The notes beneath the pieces are model-generated. The model searched no databases. It saw only the letters and a list, made by a program, of their open reading frames with translations, and was not told the origin of the DNA. The position numbers and the translations under genes were made by a program. This document shows, in pieces, positions 56,381-64,000 of a stretch of 64,000 nt of DNA. Every line of letters starts with the position of its first letter. The first letter of the stretch is position 1. Origin of the DNA: Paracoccaceae bacterium (GTDB taxonomy: Bacteria; Pseudomonadota; Alphaproteobacteria; Rhodobacterales; Rhodobacteraceae); NCBI GenBank assembly GCA_029244725.1, contig JAQWQJ010000018.1:1-64000 (forward strand), given 5' to 3'.

Positions 56381-58723
56381 TTAAAACGGAATGTCGTCCG
56401 TGCCAGTTATGAACTTAGCGACAACCTTTTTCAGGCCTGCTTTTTCAAACTCGATGTCCAGCTTGTCACCCTCTATTCCAACGATTGCGCCATACCCGAA
56501 CTTCTGGTGGAACACCCGATCGCCCATCGAATACGCCGAGACCGCCTGAAGGTCGATCACCTGAGACCGCGACTCCTTGGGTTGCTGAACTGGTCGATTG
56601 CCCGCGCGTTCCTGCATCCGCTTCCATCCGGGCGAGTTATATCCGTCCGCAGCCGACGCCCGTGATTCGATTCCCGAGGCTGCAGCGCCGTATCCACCGC
56701 CATAAAGTCCGGGCGGGGTTAGGACCTCGACGTGTTTTTCTGGCAATTCGTCTATGAATCGAGACGGCATAGAGCTTTGCCATTGTCCGAATATCCGGCG
56801 GTTGCCGGCGAATGAAATCGTGCAAATCTCCTCAGCCCGCGTGATACCAACGTAGGCAAGCCGGCGTTCTTCCTCGAGGCCTTTAAGACCGCTTTCATCC
56901 ATACTGCGCTGCGAGGGGAACAATCCATCCTCCCACCCAGGCAGAAAAACAGCCGGAAACTCCAAACCCTTGGCGGCGTGAAGCGTCATGATGCTGACCT
57001 TTTCTTCGGCATCGTCGCTTTCGTTTTCCATAATCAGGCTGACGTGCTCAAGAAACCCTTGAAGATTCTCAAAATTCTCAAGCGCTTTGACGAGTTCCTT
57101 CAGGTTTTCCAACCGTCCCGGCGCTTCTGGCGTTTTATCGTTCTGCCACATCGCCGTGTAGCCGCTTTCGTCTAAGACAATCTCGGCCAGTTCCAAATGG
57201 CTAACATCAGCACTGCCCGTCATCCGGCCCCAGCGCGCCAAATCGACGATGAATTTCTGAAGCTCTTTGCCGCCTTTGCCTTTGATAAGACCCTGTTCTA
57301 CAGCCAGCGCTGCGCCATCCACCAAGGACACTCCGTTTTCACGGGCGCAGCGTTGAATGGTTTGCTGGGCCTTATCACCAAGACCGCGTTTAGGTGTATT
57401 AACCACCCTTTCAAACGCGAGATCGTCCGTGGGCGAGACCACCAGCCGAAAATAGGCCATGGCATCGCGGATCTCCATCCGCTCATAGAAACGAGGGCCG
57501 CCAATCACGCGATACGGCAAACCGATGGTCAAAAACCGATCCTCAAATGCCCGCATTTGATGCGAAGCCCGCACAAGAATCGCCATTTCGTCAGGCGATA
57601 CTGCCCGCAAGCCACGGGTGCCACGCTGCAGGGATTCAATCTCTTCACCCACCCAACGGGCTTCTTCGTCACCATCCCAGTGGCCGATAAGACGGACTTT
57701 CTCGCCTTCTTCTTCAGCCGTCCAAAGCTCTTTGCCAAGACGACCAGAGTTGCCACGGATCACACCAGATGCTGCCGCCAAAATATGTGGGGTCGAGCGG
57801 TAGTTTTGCTCAAGCCGAACAACGACAGCGCCGGGGAAATCTTTTTCAAACCGCAGGATGTTACCCACTTCAGCGCCGCGCCAACCATAGATCGACTGAT
57901 CGTCATCACCGACACAACAGATGTTTTTGTGCCCCCCTGCCAGCAGTCGCAGCCAGAGGTATTGGGCGACGTTAGTATCCTGATATTCGTCCACAAGGAT
58001 GTAGCGGAACCATCGCTGATATTGGGCGAGGATATCTGGATGGTTTTGGAAAATCGTGACCATGTGCAAAAGCAAATCGCCAAAGTCGACTGCGTTCAAT
58101 TCGCGTAGCCGCGTTCGATATTGATCGTAAATCTCGGTCCCGCGGTTGTTATAGGCGGCTGTTTCAGCGGTCGGCACTTTCTCAGGCGTCCAAGCACGGT
58201 TCTTCCAGCCATCAATGAGGCCAGCCAATTGGCGCGCGGGCCAACGCTTGTCGTCGATATTCGCTGCACGCACCAATTGCTTAAGCAGACGAAGTTGATC
58301 GTCTGTGTCCAAAATCGTGAAGTTCGACTTTAGGCCGACCAATTCGGCATGGCGTCTAAGCAGTTTCACACAGACTGCATGGAACGTACCAAGCCAAGGC
58401 ATGCCTTCGACTGCATGACCAAGATGCCGGCCAACGCGCAACTTCATTTCTCGGGCCGCTTTATTGGTAAAAGTCACCGCCAAAATCTCGTTGGGTGCAG
58501 CGCGGCCCGTGTTCAACAAATGCGCAATGCGTGTGGTTAGCGCCTTAGTTTTTCCCGTCCCTGCGCCGGCCAGCATCAATACAGGCCCGTCGAGCGCCTC
58601 AACCGCTTGGCGTTGGGCTGGGTTCAATTCGTCCATATAAGACGCAGCGCCTCCACGAGCAGCCATGGCCCGTGAGGTCAAAGAAGCCCCTTCAAACGCA
58701 TCAAATTCGTCAAAATCATTCAT
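56381..58723 (-). CDS. uvrD: UvrD/PcrA-type DNA helicase
   Basis: A 780-aa superfamily 1A 3'-5' helicase acting in nucleotide excision and mismatch repair. All helicase motifs are visible: LNPAQRQAVEALDGPVLMLAGAGTGKTKALTTRIAHLL (Q motif and Walker A), ILAVTFTNKAAREMKLRV, YILVDEYQDTNVAQY (Walker B), GDDDQSIYGWRGAEVGNILRFEKDFP, LEQNYRS, VSIMTLHAAKGLEFPAVFLPGWEDGLFPSQR and AYVGITRAEE. The C-terminus has a PcrA/UvrD Tudor-like tail (GDRVFHQKFGYGAIVGIEGDKLDIEF). Start ATG at 58723. Whether uvrD or pcrA is the better name is a matter of convention. Confidence 0.95.
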   Translation of the reverse strand: MNDFDEFDAFEGASLTSRAMAARGGAASYMDELNPAQRQAVEALDGPVLMLAGAGTGKTKALTTRIAHLLNTGRAAPNEILAVTFTNKAAREMKLRVGRHLGHAVEGMPWLGTFHAVCVKLLRRHAELVGLKSNFTILDTDDQLRLLKQLVRAANIDDKRWPARQLAGLIDGWKNRAWTPEKVPTAETAAYNNRGTEIYDQYRTRLRELNAVDFGDLLLHMVTIFQNHPDILAQYQRWFRYILVDEYQDTNVAQYLWLRLLAGGHKNICCVGDDDQSIYGWRGAEVGNILRFEKDFPGAVVVRLEQNYRSTPHILAAASGVIRGNSGRLGKELWTAEEEGEKVRLIGHWDGDEEARWVGEEIESLQRGTRGLRAVSPDEMAILVRASHQMRAFEDRFLTIGLPYRVIGGPRFYERMEIRDAMAYFRLVVSPTDDLAFERVVNTPKRGLGDKAQQTIQRCARENGVSLVDGAALAVEQGLIKGKGGKELQKFIVDLARWGRMTGSADVSHLELAEIVLDESGYTAMWQNDKTPEAPGRLENLKELVKALENFENLQGFLEHVSLIMENESDDAEEKVSIMTLHAAKGLEFPAVFLPGWEDGLFPSQRSMDESGLKGLEEERRLAYVGITRAEEICTISFAGNRRIFGQWQSSMPSRFIDELPEKHVEVLTPPGLYGGGYGAAASGIESRASAADGYNSPGWKRMQERAGNRPVQQPKESRSQVIDLQAVSAYSMGDRVFHQKFGYGAIVGIEGDKLDIEFEKAGLKKVVAKFITGTDDIPF

Positions 58724-58845
58724 GCGGGCAATCTAGCCAAGCCATTCTAAAAAGAAAAGAACTGTTCTCACTATGTTCCGCCATTGGATTTGGATCATTT
58801 GAACCGTATTTTCCAACAGTTGCATTTCAGGGCGAACTGACGAAG

Positions 58846-59991
58846 ATGCGCAGGATGAGCCTGCATAACCAATATCTCGACCTTTCTGATTTGCGCCGAC
58901 GTGCCCGCGCGCGGCTTCCCAAATTCGTATGGGAGTTTTTGGACAGCGGCACAGGGGCTGAACAAACCAAGGCCGCAAACCGGTCGGCGCTGGATGCAAT
59001 TAAGCTGCGTCCGTCGATCTTACACGGTGAAGTAACACCCGACTTAGCGACGTCCTTCCTTGGGTCGACCTATGCGTTACCGGTTGGAATCGCACCCGTC
59101 GGTATGTCAGGCCTCATCTGGCCACAGGCTGAACATCATCTTTCAACGGCCGCAAACGCGCTAAATCTGCCCTATTGTTTGTCCACCGTTGCAAGTGAAA
59201 CGCCCGAAGCCATTGGAAAGAACCTGAACGGCAACGGCTGGTTTCAACTTTACCCCCCACGCGACCCACAAATCCGCAGGGATATGTTGCAACGCGCAAA
59301 GGACAGTGGTTTCTCGACCCTTGTGCTAACCGCCGATGTGCCAACCGCCAGTCGCCGCGAACGCCAAACCAGATCGGGACTGACGCAACCGCCCAAACTG
59401 ACACCGCGCTTGCTCGCCCAGATCGCGACATGTCCCGCGTGGGCGCTTGGAATGGCACGGCACGGAATGCCTCATATGCGTACCCTCGACCCCTACGTCG
59501 CCGAAGCGCAAAAAGGTATGTCGCCAACGGCGCATGTTGGCTATCTGCTGCGTACCGCGCCCGATTGGACCTATCTGAAGTGGCTGAGGGATAATTGGGA
59601 CGGGCCACTAATAGTCAAAGGCGTGATGAACTCTGGCGACGCGACAAGGCTTCAGGCTGAGGGTGTCGATGCAATATGGGTGTCAAACCACGCAGGTCGC
59701 CAACTTGATGCGGCCCCCCCGACGATCGAAGTGTTGCCTGACATTCGCGCGGCGACCCAACTTCCGATAATTTTCGACAGTGGCGCCGAGGGAGGGTTGG
59801 ACATTCTGAGAGCCTTCGCGCTCGGGGCGGATTTTGTCATGATGGGTCGGGCATGGCACATCGCCTTGGCAGCCCTTGGACCGCAGGGCATTTTACATTT
59901 CGCTGAGATCTTGGCAAAAGACTTGGCCGCCAACTTGCCTCAGCTAGGGGTTGCCAGCCCATCTGACATGTCTCTAGCGCAACTGTTCTAA
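58846..59991 (+). CDS. lldD: FMN-dependent L-lactate dehydrogenase family enzyme
   Basis: A 381-aa TIM-barrel flavoenzyme oxidising an L-2-hydroxyacid, most likely L-lactate. It has LPKFVWEFLDSGTGAEQTKAANRSALDAI, LPVGIAPVGMSGLIWPQAEHHL, WFQLYPPRDPQI, LVLTADVPTASRRERQTRSG, the catalytic His/Arg motif VSNHAGRQLDAAPPTIEVL, and FDSGAEGGLDILRAFALGADFVMMGRAW. Two nearby starts are possible, 58846 and 58855 (MSLHNQYLDL), neither with a strong ribosome site. Substrate could also be glycolate or another 2-hydroxyacid; lactate is the family default. Confidence 0.88.
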   Translation: MRRMSLHNQYLDLSDLRRRARARLPKFVWEFLDSGTGAEQTKAANRSALDAIKLRPSILHGEVTPDLATSFLGSTYALPVGIAPVGMSGLIWPQAEHHLSTAANALNLPYCLSTVASETPEAIGKNLNGNGWFQLYPPRDPQIRRDMLQRAKDSGFSTLVLTADVPTASRRERQTRSGLTQPPKLTPRLLAQIATCPAWALGMARHGMPHMRTLDPYVAEAQKGMSPTAHVGYLLRTAPDWTYLKWLRDNWDGPLIVKGVMNSGDATRLQAEGVDAIWVSNHAGRQLDAAPPTIEVLPDIRAATQLPIIFDSGAEGGLDILRAFALGADFVMMGRAWHIALAALGPQGILHFAEILAKDLAANLPQLGVASPSDMSLAQLF

Positions 59992-60461
59992 AGGTCGCTA
60001 ACTCCATGCGCGTGGCTGTGAAATCTTCGTGCGGTTTTGGGCCCTAAAACCCTGAATTGAGTGACGTTGGGCACCTACAAACGTCGCTCGCAATCCGTAC
60101 AATGTCGTCAGCGAATACGCTCAATAAAGAATGCGTGGCAAAAGTTGCGGCGGACAACAGAGCTGCGAGACCACATGACAAATTTCCGATCAAATTTCCA
60201 ATATTATGGGCTTGCCGTATGTAGACATTATTTGGTGGTCAAATACTGGCCAATAATGCGCCCCTTGCATGGAATTTTCAAGCCAATCTAGCACAAATTC
60301 GCATGCAAATATATGCCGTAAATATTTGAAATATATGACATAAATAGAGCGTTACTTCAGATATGCGGCAAAAAACCTCAAGAGATACGCAGTCTTACTG
60401 ATTGCCTGCCCTAAGCTTTCACAGTAATCGTGACGCGACGTCACAAATTGGAGACTTCCGC
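59992..60461. other. 470-bp intergenic region, leader of pyruvate carboxylase
   Basis: No gene recognised. An inverted repeat GGTTTT...AAAACC enclosing GGGCCC lies at 60033-60051, without a T-run. The stretch 60180-60380 is AT-rich, with a CAAATAT...ATATTTG dyad (60306-60328), suitable for promoters or a regulator. A 15-bp dyad directly ahead of the start codon is listed separately. Confidence 0.6.
60430..60444. promoter_or_regulatory. 15-bp dyad ahead of pyruvate carboxylase
   Basis: GTGACG-CGA-CGTCAC, a perfect six-base inverted repeat with a three-base centre, ends 17 bp before the ATG and 5 bp before the GGAG ribosome site. It could be an operator or a small leader hairpin. The binding protein is unknown. 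Confidence 0.4.
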
Positions 60462-63400
60462 ATGACCACGTTTAACAAAATTCTCATTGCTAACCGCGGC
60501 GAAATCGCCATCCGCGTTATGCGCGCCGCCAATGAGATGGGCAAAAAAACCGTGGCCATTTTTGCAGAAGAAGACAAACTCGGCCTCCACCGTTTCAAAG
60601 CCGACGAAGCCTATCGCATTGGCGAAGGTATGGGGCCAGTTGCCGCCTATCTTAGCATCGATGAGATTATCCGCGTTGCAAAGGAATGCGGTGCTGATGC
60701 GATCCATCCAGGCTACGGTTTGCTTTCTGAGAACCCCGAGTTTGTCGATGCTTGCGAAGCCAATGGCATTGCCTTTATCGGTCCCAAAGCGGCAACCATG
60801 CGTGCACTCGGCGATAAAGCATCTGCCCGTAAAGTAGCGATTCAAGCTGGCGTGCCTGTCGTTCCAGCAACCGAAGTCCTTGGCGATGACATGGACGAAA
60901 TCCGCGCCGAAGCTGCCAAAGTCGGCTACCCCTTAATGCTAAAAGCCTCTTGGGGCGGTGGTGGACGCGGAATGCGTCCAATCCTGTCCGAAGATGAAGT
61001 CGAAGAGAAGGTCCTTGAAGGTCGTCGCGAAGCTGAATCCGCTTTTGGCAACGGCGAAGGATACCTAGAAAAGATGATCACCCGCGCCCGTCACGTCGAG
61101 GTTCAAATCCTTGGTGACCAGCACGGCGGCATGTATCACCTCTATGAGCGCGATTGCTCGGTCCAGCGGCGCAACCAAAAAGTTGTTGAGCGCGCGCCCG
61201 CCCCCTATCTGTCCGAAGCCCAGCGCGAAGAAATCTGCGAACTAGGCCGCAAGATTTGTTCACATGTGAATTACGAATGCGCAGGAACCGTTGAGTTTTT
61301 GATGGACATGGAGAGCGGCAAGTTCTTTTTCATCGAGGTGAACCCGCGCGTTCAGGTTGAACACACTGTCACGGAAGAAGTCACTGGCATCGATATCGTG
61401 CAGGCCCAAATCCTGATCGCAGAGGGCAAAAGCATAGCTGAGGCCACCGGCAAGCCCTCGCAATATGACGTGCGCCTCAATGGTCATGCACTACAGACCC
61501 GCATCACCACCGAAGACCCGCAGAACAACTTTATCCCTGACTATGGTCGTATAACAGCCTACCGCTCGGCGACTGGCATGGGCATCCGTCTGGACGGTGG
61601 AACGGCCTATGCAGGCGGCGTTATCACCCGTTACTATGACTCGCTTTTGACCAAGATCACTGCGTGGGCCCCAACGCCAGACAAAGCGATTGCCCGTATG
61701 GACCGCGCCCTACGTGAATTCCGTATTCGCGGCGTTAGTACGAACATCGCCTTTGTTGAGAACTTGTTGAAACACCCAACATTCCTGAACAACCAGTACA
61801 CAACCAAGTTCATCGACGAGACCCCCGGTCTGTTCCAGTTCAAGAAACGCCGCGACCGTGGAACGAAGGTTCTGACCTACATCGCCGATATCTCGGTCAA
61901 CGGTCACCCAGAAACCGAAGGCCGCACCAAACCAGCCGCCGATCTGAAACCGGCGCGGATACCCGAGCTGCGATCTGAGCCTGCCTATGGCACGCGCAAC
62001 TTGCTAGAAGACAAAGGCCCTCAAGCCGTTGCCGATTGGATGAAAGCCCAAAAGCAACTGCTGATCACCGACACAACCATGCGTGATGGTCACCAGTCCC
62101 TATTGGCAACCCGCATGCGTTCAATCGACATGATCAAGGCGGCGCCAGCATATTCCGCGAACCTTCCGCAGTTGTTCTCGGTCGAGTGCTGGGGTGGCGC
62201 GACCTTCGACGTTGCCTACCGTTTCTTGCAAGAATGCCCATGGCAACGTTTGCGCGATCTGCGCGTTGCAATGCCCAATATCATGACGCAAATGTTGCTG
62301 CGTGCCAGCAATGGCGTCGGATACACCAACTATCCCGACAATGTCGTGCAAGAGTTTGTTCGTCAGGCCGCAGTGACCGGTGTCGATGTTTTCCGTGTTT
62401 TTGACAGTTTGAACTGGGTCGAAAACATGCGCGTTGCAATGGACGCAGTTGTCGAGGCCAACAAGGTTTGCGAAGGAACCGTCTGCTATACGGGCGACAT
62501 TCTGAACCCAGAACGCTCAAAGTACGACCTCAAGTACTATGTCGGCATGGCCAAAGAACTTGAAGCCGCCGGCGCACATGTTCTGGGCATCAAAGACATG
62601 GCCGGATTGCTGAAACCCGCCGCGGCACGCCAATTGTTCAAAGCGCTGAAAGAAGAGGTCGGCCTGCCGATCCATTTCCACACGCACGACACTGCGGGCG
62701 TCGCTTCTGGCACTATTCTAGCAGCCGCCGAGGCTGGCGTGGACGCCGTCGATTGCGCCATGGACAGCTTCTCGGGCAACACGTCGCAGGCAACGCTGGG
62801 AACGGTCGTTGAATCTCTGAACTTCACCGATCGCGACACCGGTCTAGACATCGGCGCGATCCGTGAGATCTCGAATTACTTCGAGGCCGTGCGTGGCCAA
62901 TACGCTGCCTTTGAAAGCGGGCTTCAGGCCCCAGCGTCTGAGGTTTACTTGCACGAGATGCCGGGTGGGCAATTCACCAACCTCAAGGCGCAAGCGCGTA
63001 GTCTTGGCCTCGAAGAGCGGTGGCATGAGGTTGCCCAATCCTACGCAGACGTAAACGAAATGTTCGGCGATATCGTAAAGGTCACCCCTTCATCGAAGGT
63101 CGTTGGTGATATGGCATTGATGATGGTCAGCCAAAACCTAACGCGCGAAGACGTCGAAGACCCTCAGCGCGATGTTAGCTTCCCGGATTCCGTCATCGAC
63201 ATGATGAAGGGCAACCTTGGCCAGCCTCCCGGCGGGTTCCCCAAAGCGATCATCAACAAGGTACTTAAAGACGAAAAGCCAAACGTAAATCGCCCCGGTG
63301 CGCATTTGCCGCCCGTCGATATGGAAGAGGTCCGCAAAGATCTGTCCAAGCAGCTTGAGGGCTTCAAAGTCGATAACGAAGACCTAAATGGCTATCTGAT

Positions 63401-63902
63401 GTACCCGAAAGTGTTCCTCGATTACATGGGCCGCCATCGCACTTATGGCCCAGTAAGAGCGTTGCCTACCAAAACATTCTTTTATGGCATGGAACCGGGT
63501 GACGAAATCACGGCTGATATTGATCCGGGTAAAACGTTGGAAATCCGTCTGCAAGCCATCGGTGAGACCGACGAAAAGGGCGAGGTTAAAGTTTTCTTTG
63601 AGCTCAACGGACAGCCTCGCACGATCCGAGTTCCAAACCGCAAGATCAAAGCGACAACGACTGCACGCCCGAAGGCCGAACTTGGAAACGCAGATCACAT
63701 TGGCGCGCCAATGCCCGGAGTTGTGGCCTCGGTCGCGGTTCAAGCGGGTCAAAAAGTTGCCGAGGGCGATCTGCTTTTGACCATCGAGGCCATGAAAATG
63801 GAGACTGGCCTGCATGCTGAACGTGACGCTATTATCAAGGCAGTGCACATCCAAGCGGGTGGTCAAATTGACGCGAAAGATTTGCTGATCGAACTCGAAT
63901 AA
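60462..63902 (+). CDS. pyc: pyruvate carboxylase
   Basis: A 1146-aa biotin enzyme converting pyruvate and bicarbonate to oxaloacetate (anaplerosis), single-chain type. The biotin carboxylase domain (about 1-460) starts ILIANRGEIAIRVMRAANEMG and has the ATP-grasp loop SWGGGGRGMRPI. The carboxyltransferase domain (about 540-850) begins TDTTMRDGHQSLLATRMRS and carries metal-ligand histidines in HFHTHDTAGVA. The C-terminal biotinyl domain has the biotin lysine in IEAMKMETGLH. ATG at 60462 has GGAG 8 nt upstream; the upstream in-frame start at 60402 lacks homology. Length matches the family. Confidence 0.97.
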   Translation: MTTFNKILIANRGEIAIRVMRAANEMGKKTVAIFAEEDKLGLHRFKADEAYRIGEGMGPVAAYLSIDEIIRVAKECGADAIHPGYGLLSENPEFVDACEANGIAFIGPKAATMRALGDKASARKVAIQAGVPVVPATEVLGDDMDEIRAEAAKVGYPLMLKASWGGGGRGMRPILSEDEVEEKVLEGRREAESAFGNGEGYLEKMITRARHVEVQILGDQHGGMYHLYERDCSVQRRNQKVVERAPAPYLSEAQREEICELGRKICSHVNYECAGTVEFLMDMESGKFFFIEVNPRVQVEHTVTEEVTGIDIVQAQILIAEGKSIAEATGKPSQYDVRLNGHALQTRITTEDPQNNFIPDYGRITAYRSATGMGIRLDGGTAYAGGVITRYYDSLLTKITAWAPTPDKAIARMDRALREFRIRGVSTNIAFVENLLKHPTFLNNQYTTKFIDETPGLFQFKKRRDRGTKVLTYIADISVNGHPETEGRTKPAADLKPARIPELRSEPAYGTRNLLEDKGPQAVADWMKAQKQLLITDTTMRDGHQSLLATRMRSIDMIKAAPAYSANLPQLFSVECWGGATFDVAYRFLQECPWQRLRDLRVAMPNIMTQMLLRASNGVGYTNYPDNVVQEFVRQAAVTGVDVFRVFDSLNWVENMRVAMDAVVEANKVCEGTVCYTGDILNPERSKYDLKYYVGMAKELEAAGAHVLGIKDMAGLLKPAAARQLFKALKEEVGLPIHFHTHDTAGVASGTILAAAEAGVDAVDCAMDSFSGNTSQATLGTVVESLNFTDRDTGLDIGAIREISNYFEAVRGQYAAFESGLQAPASEVYLHEMPGGQFTNLKAQARSLGLEERWHEVAQSYADVNEMFGDIVKVTPSSKVVGDMALMMVSQNLTREDVEDPQRDVSFPDSVIDMMKGNLGQPPGGFPKAIINKVLKDEKPNVNRPGAHLPPVDMEEVRKDLSKQLEGFKVDNEDLNGYLMYPKVFLDYMGRHRTYGPVRALPTKTFFYGMEPGDEITADIDPGKTLEIRLQAIGETDEKGEVKVFFELNGQPRTIRVPNRKIKATTTARPKAELGNADHIGAPMPGVVASVAVQAGQKVAEGDLLLTIEAMKMETGLHAERDAIIKAVHIQAGGQIDAKDLLIELE

Positions 63903-63921
63903 GACGTTGTAAATCCAACGA

Positions 63922-63959
63922 TAAGCGGGCATCTGCCACAGGTGCCCGCTTATTTTTTT
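63922..63959 (+). terminator. intrinsic terminator of pyc
   Basis: ATAAGCGGGCA and TGCCCGCTTAT form an 11-bp stem around an 11-nt loop, followed by a run of T. It begins about 20 bp after the pyc stop. The last ~40 bp of the window hold nothing recognisable. Confidence 0.9.
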
Positions 63960-64000
63960 GCGCGACAAAAAGCGCACCTGAATAACATGCCATCAATACT

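Noticed and set aside
57197-58108. 303-codon open frame antisense to the helicase gene
   Set aside because: It lies wholly inside uvrD on the opposite strand, has no recognisable domain or ribosome site, and its composition is what an antisense frame of a moderately GC-rich gene gives.
60033-60051. terminator of the L-lactate dehydrogenase-type gene
   Set aside because: The inverted repeat GGTTTT...AAAACC is not followed by a T-run and its centre is itself a palindrome, so termination is unlikely.
63384-63977. 197-codon frame antisense to the end of pyc
   Set aside because: It would run through the pyc terminator and has no homology that I recognise.

Overview
The window is chromosomal DNA from an alphaproteobacterium of the order Rhodobacterales (Roseobacter-type). 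This rests on gene content and order rather than any search: a complete dcw cell-wall/division cluster carrying a DUF2484 gene beside murB; cobS/cobT flanked by bolA and a J-domain gene; an RTX protein ending in a Hint domain; and two RNA loci known from Rhodobacter sphaeroides, a CcsR-type hairpin array behind a DUF1127 gene and an UpsM-like mraZ leader. No tRNA, rRNA or CRISPR array was seen.

1-4.7 kb (minus strand): the 5' end of an IS1595-type transposase cut by the window edge, then pntB and pntA (proton-translocating transhydrogenase), a small membrane methyltransferase-like gene and an exported metallo-beta-lactamase-fold protein whose metal motif is altered. 5.0-7.8 kb (plus): a 941-residue RTX/Hint protein with a duplicated module. 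7.8-11.3 kb (minus): malate synthase G, a GlcG-like protein and a class-I glutamine amidotransferase, a glyoxylate/glycolate group. 11.5-17.5 kb (plus): pepN, two unknown genes, gatB. 17.5-20.4 kb: nitroreductase, bolA, a J-domain protein and a one-piece ECF sigma/anti-sigma protein. 20.6-25.8 kb (plus): cobS and cobT (aerobic cobaltochelatase), aminopeptidase P, DUF427. 25.8-28.9 kb: CLC channel and a GlcD-like flavin oxidase.

28.9-54.0 kb (minus): recN, bamD, lpxC, ftsZ, ftsA, ftsQ, ddl, murB, DUF2484, an APC permease, murC, murG, ftsW, [flavoprotein on the other strand], murD, mraY, murF, murE, ftsI, ftsL, rsmH, mraZ (listed left to right, so transcription runs from mraZ towards recN). Many junctions are overlapping stop/start codons. 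This block makes lipid II, builds the divisome and starts lipid A synthesis. Two genes look inserted relative to the usual order: the coupled APC permease and the antisense flavoprotein. Upstream of mraZ lie a GC-rich leader ending in a terminator-like hairpin and a set of TGGG boxes on a 10-bp phase, the expected MraZ operator.

54.5-64 kb: mrp (with its own terminator), the DUF1127 gene followed by seven tandem hairpins with CUCCUCCCU-type loops and a terminator, a UvrD/PcrA helicase, an L-lactate dehydrogenase-type flavoenzyme, a 470-bp AT-rich gap, and pyruvate carboxylase with a strong terminator.

The observations most worth following up are the seven-hairpin CcsR-like array, the UpsM-like attenuated dcw leader with its phased MraZ boxes, the sigma/anti-sigma fusion, and a GC-hairpin repeat found twice in the same position, just upstream of cobT and of murD.
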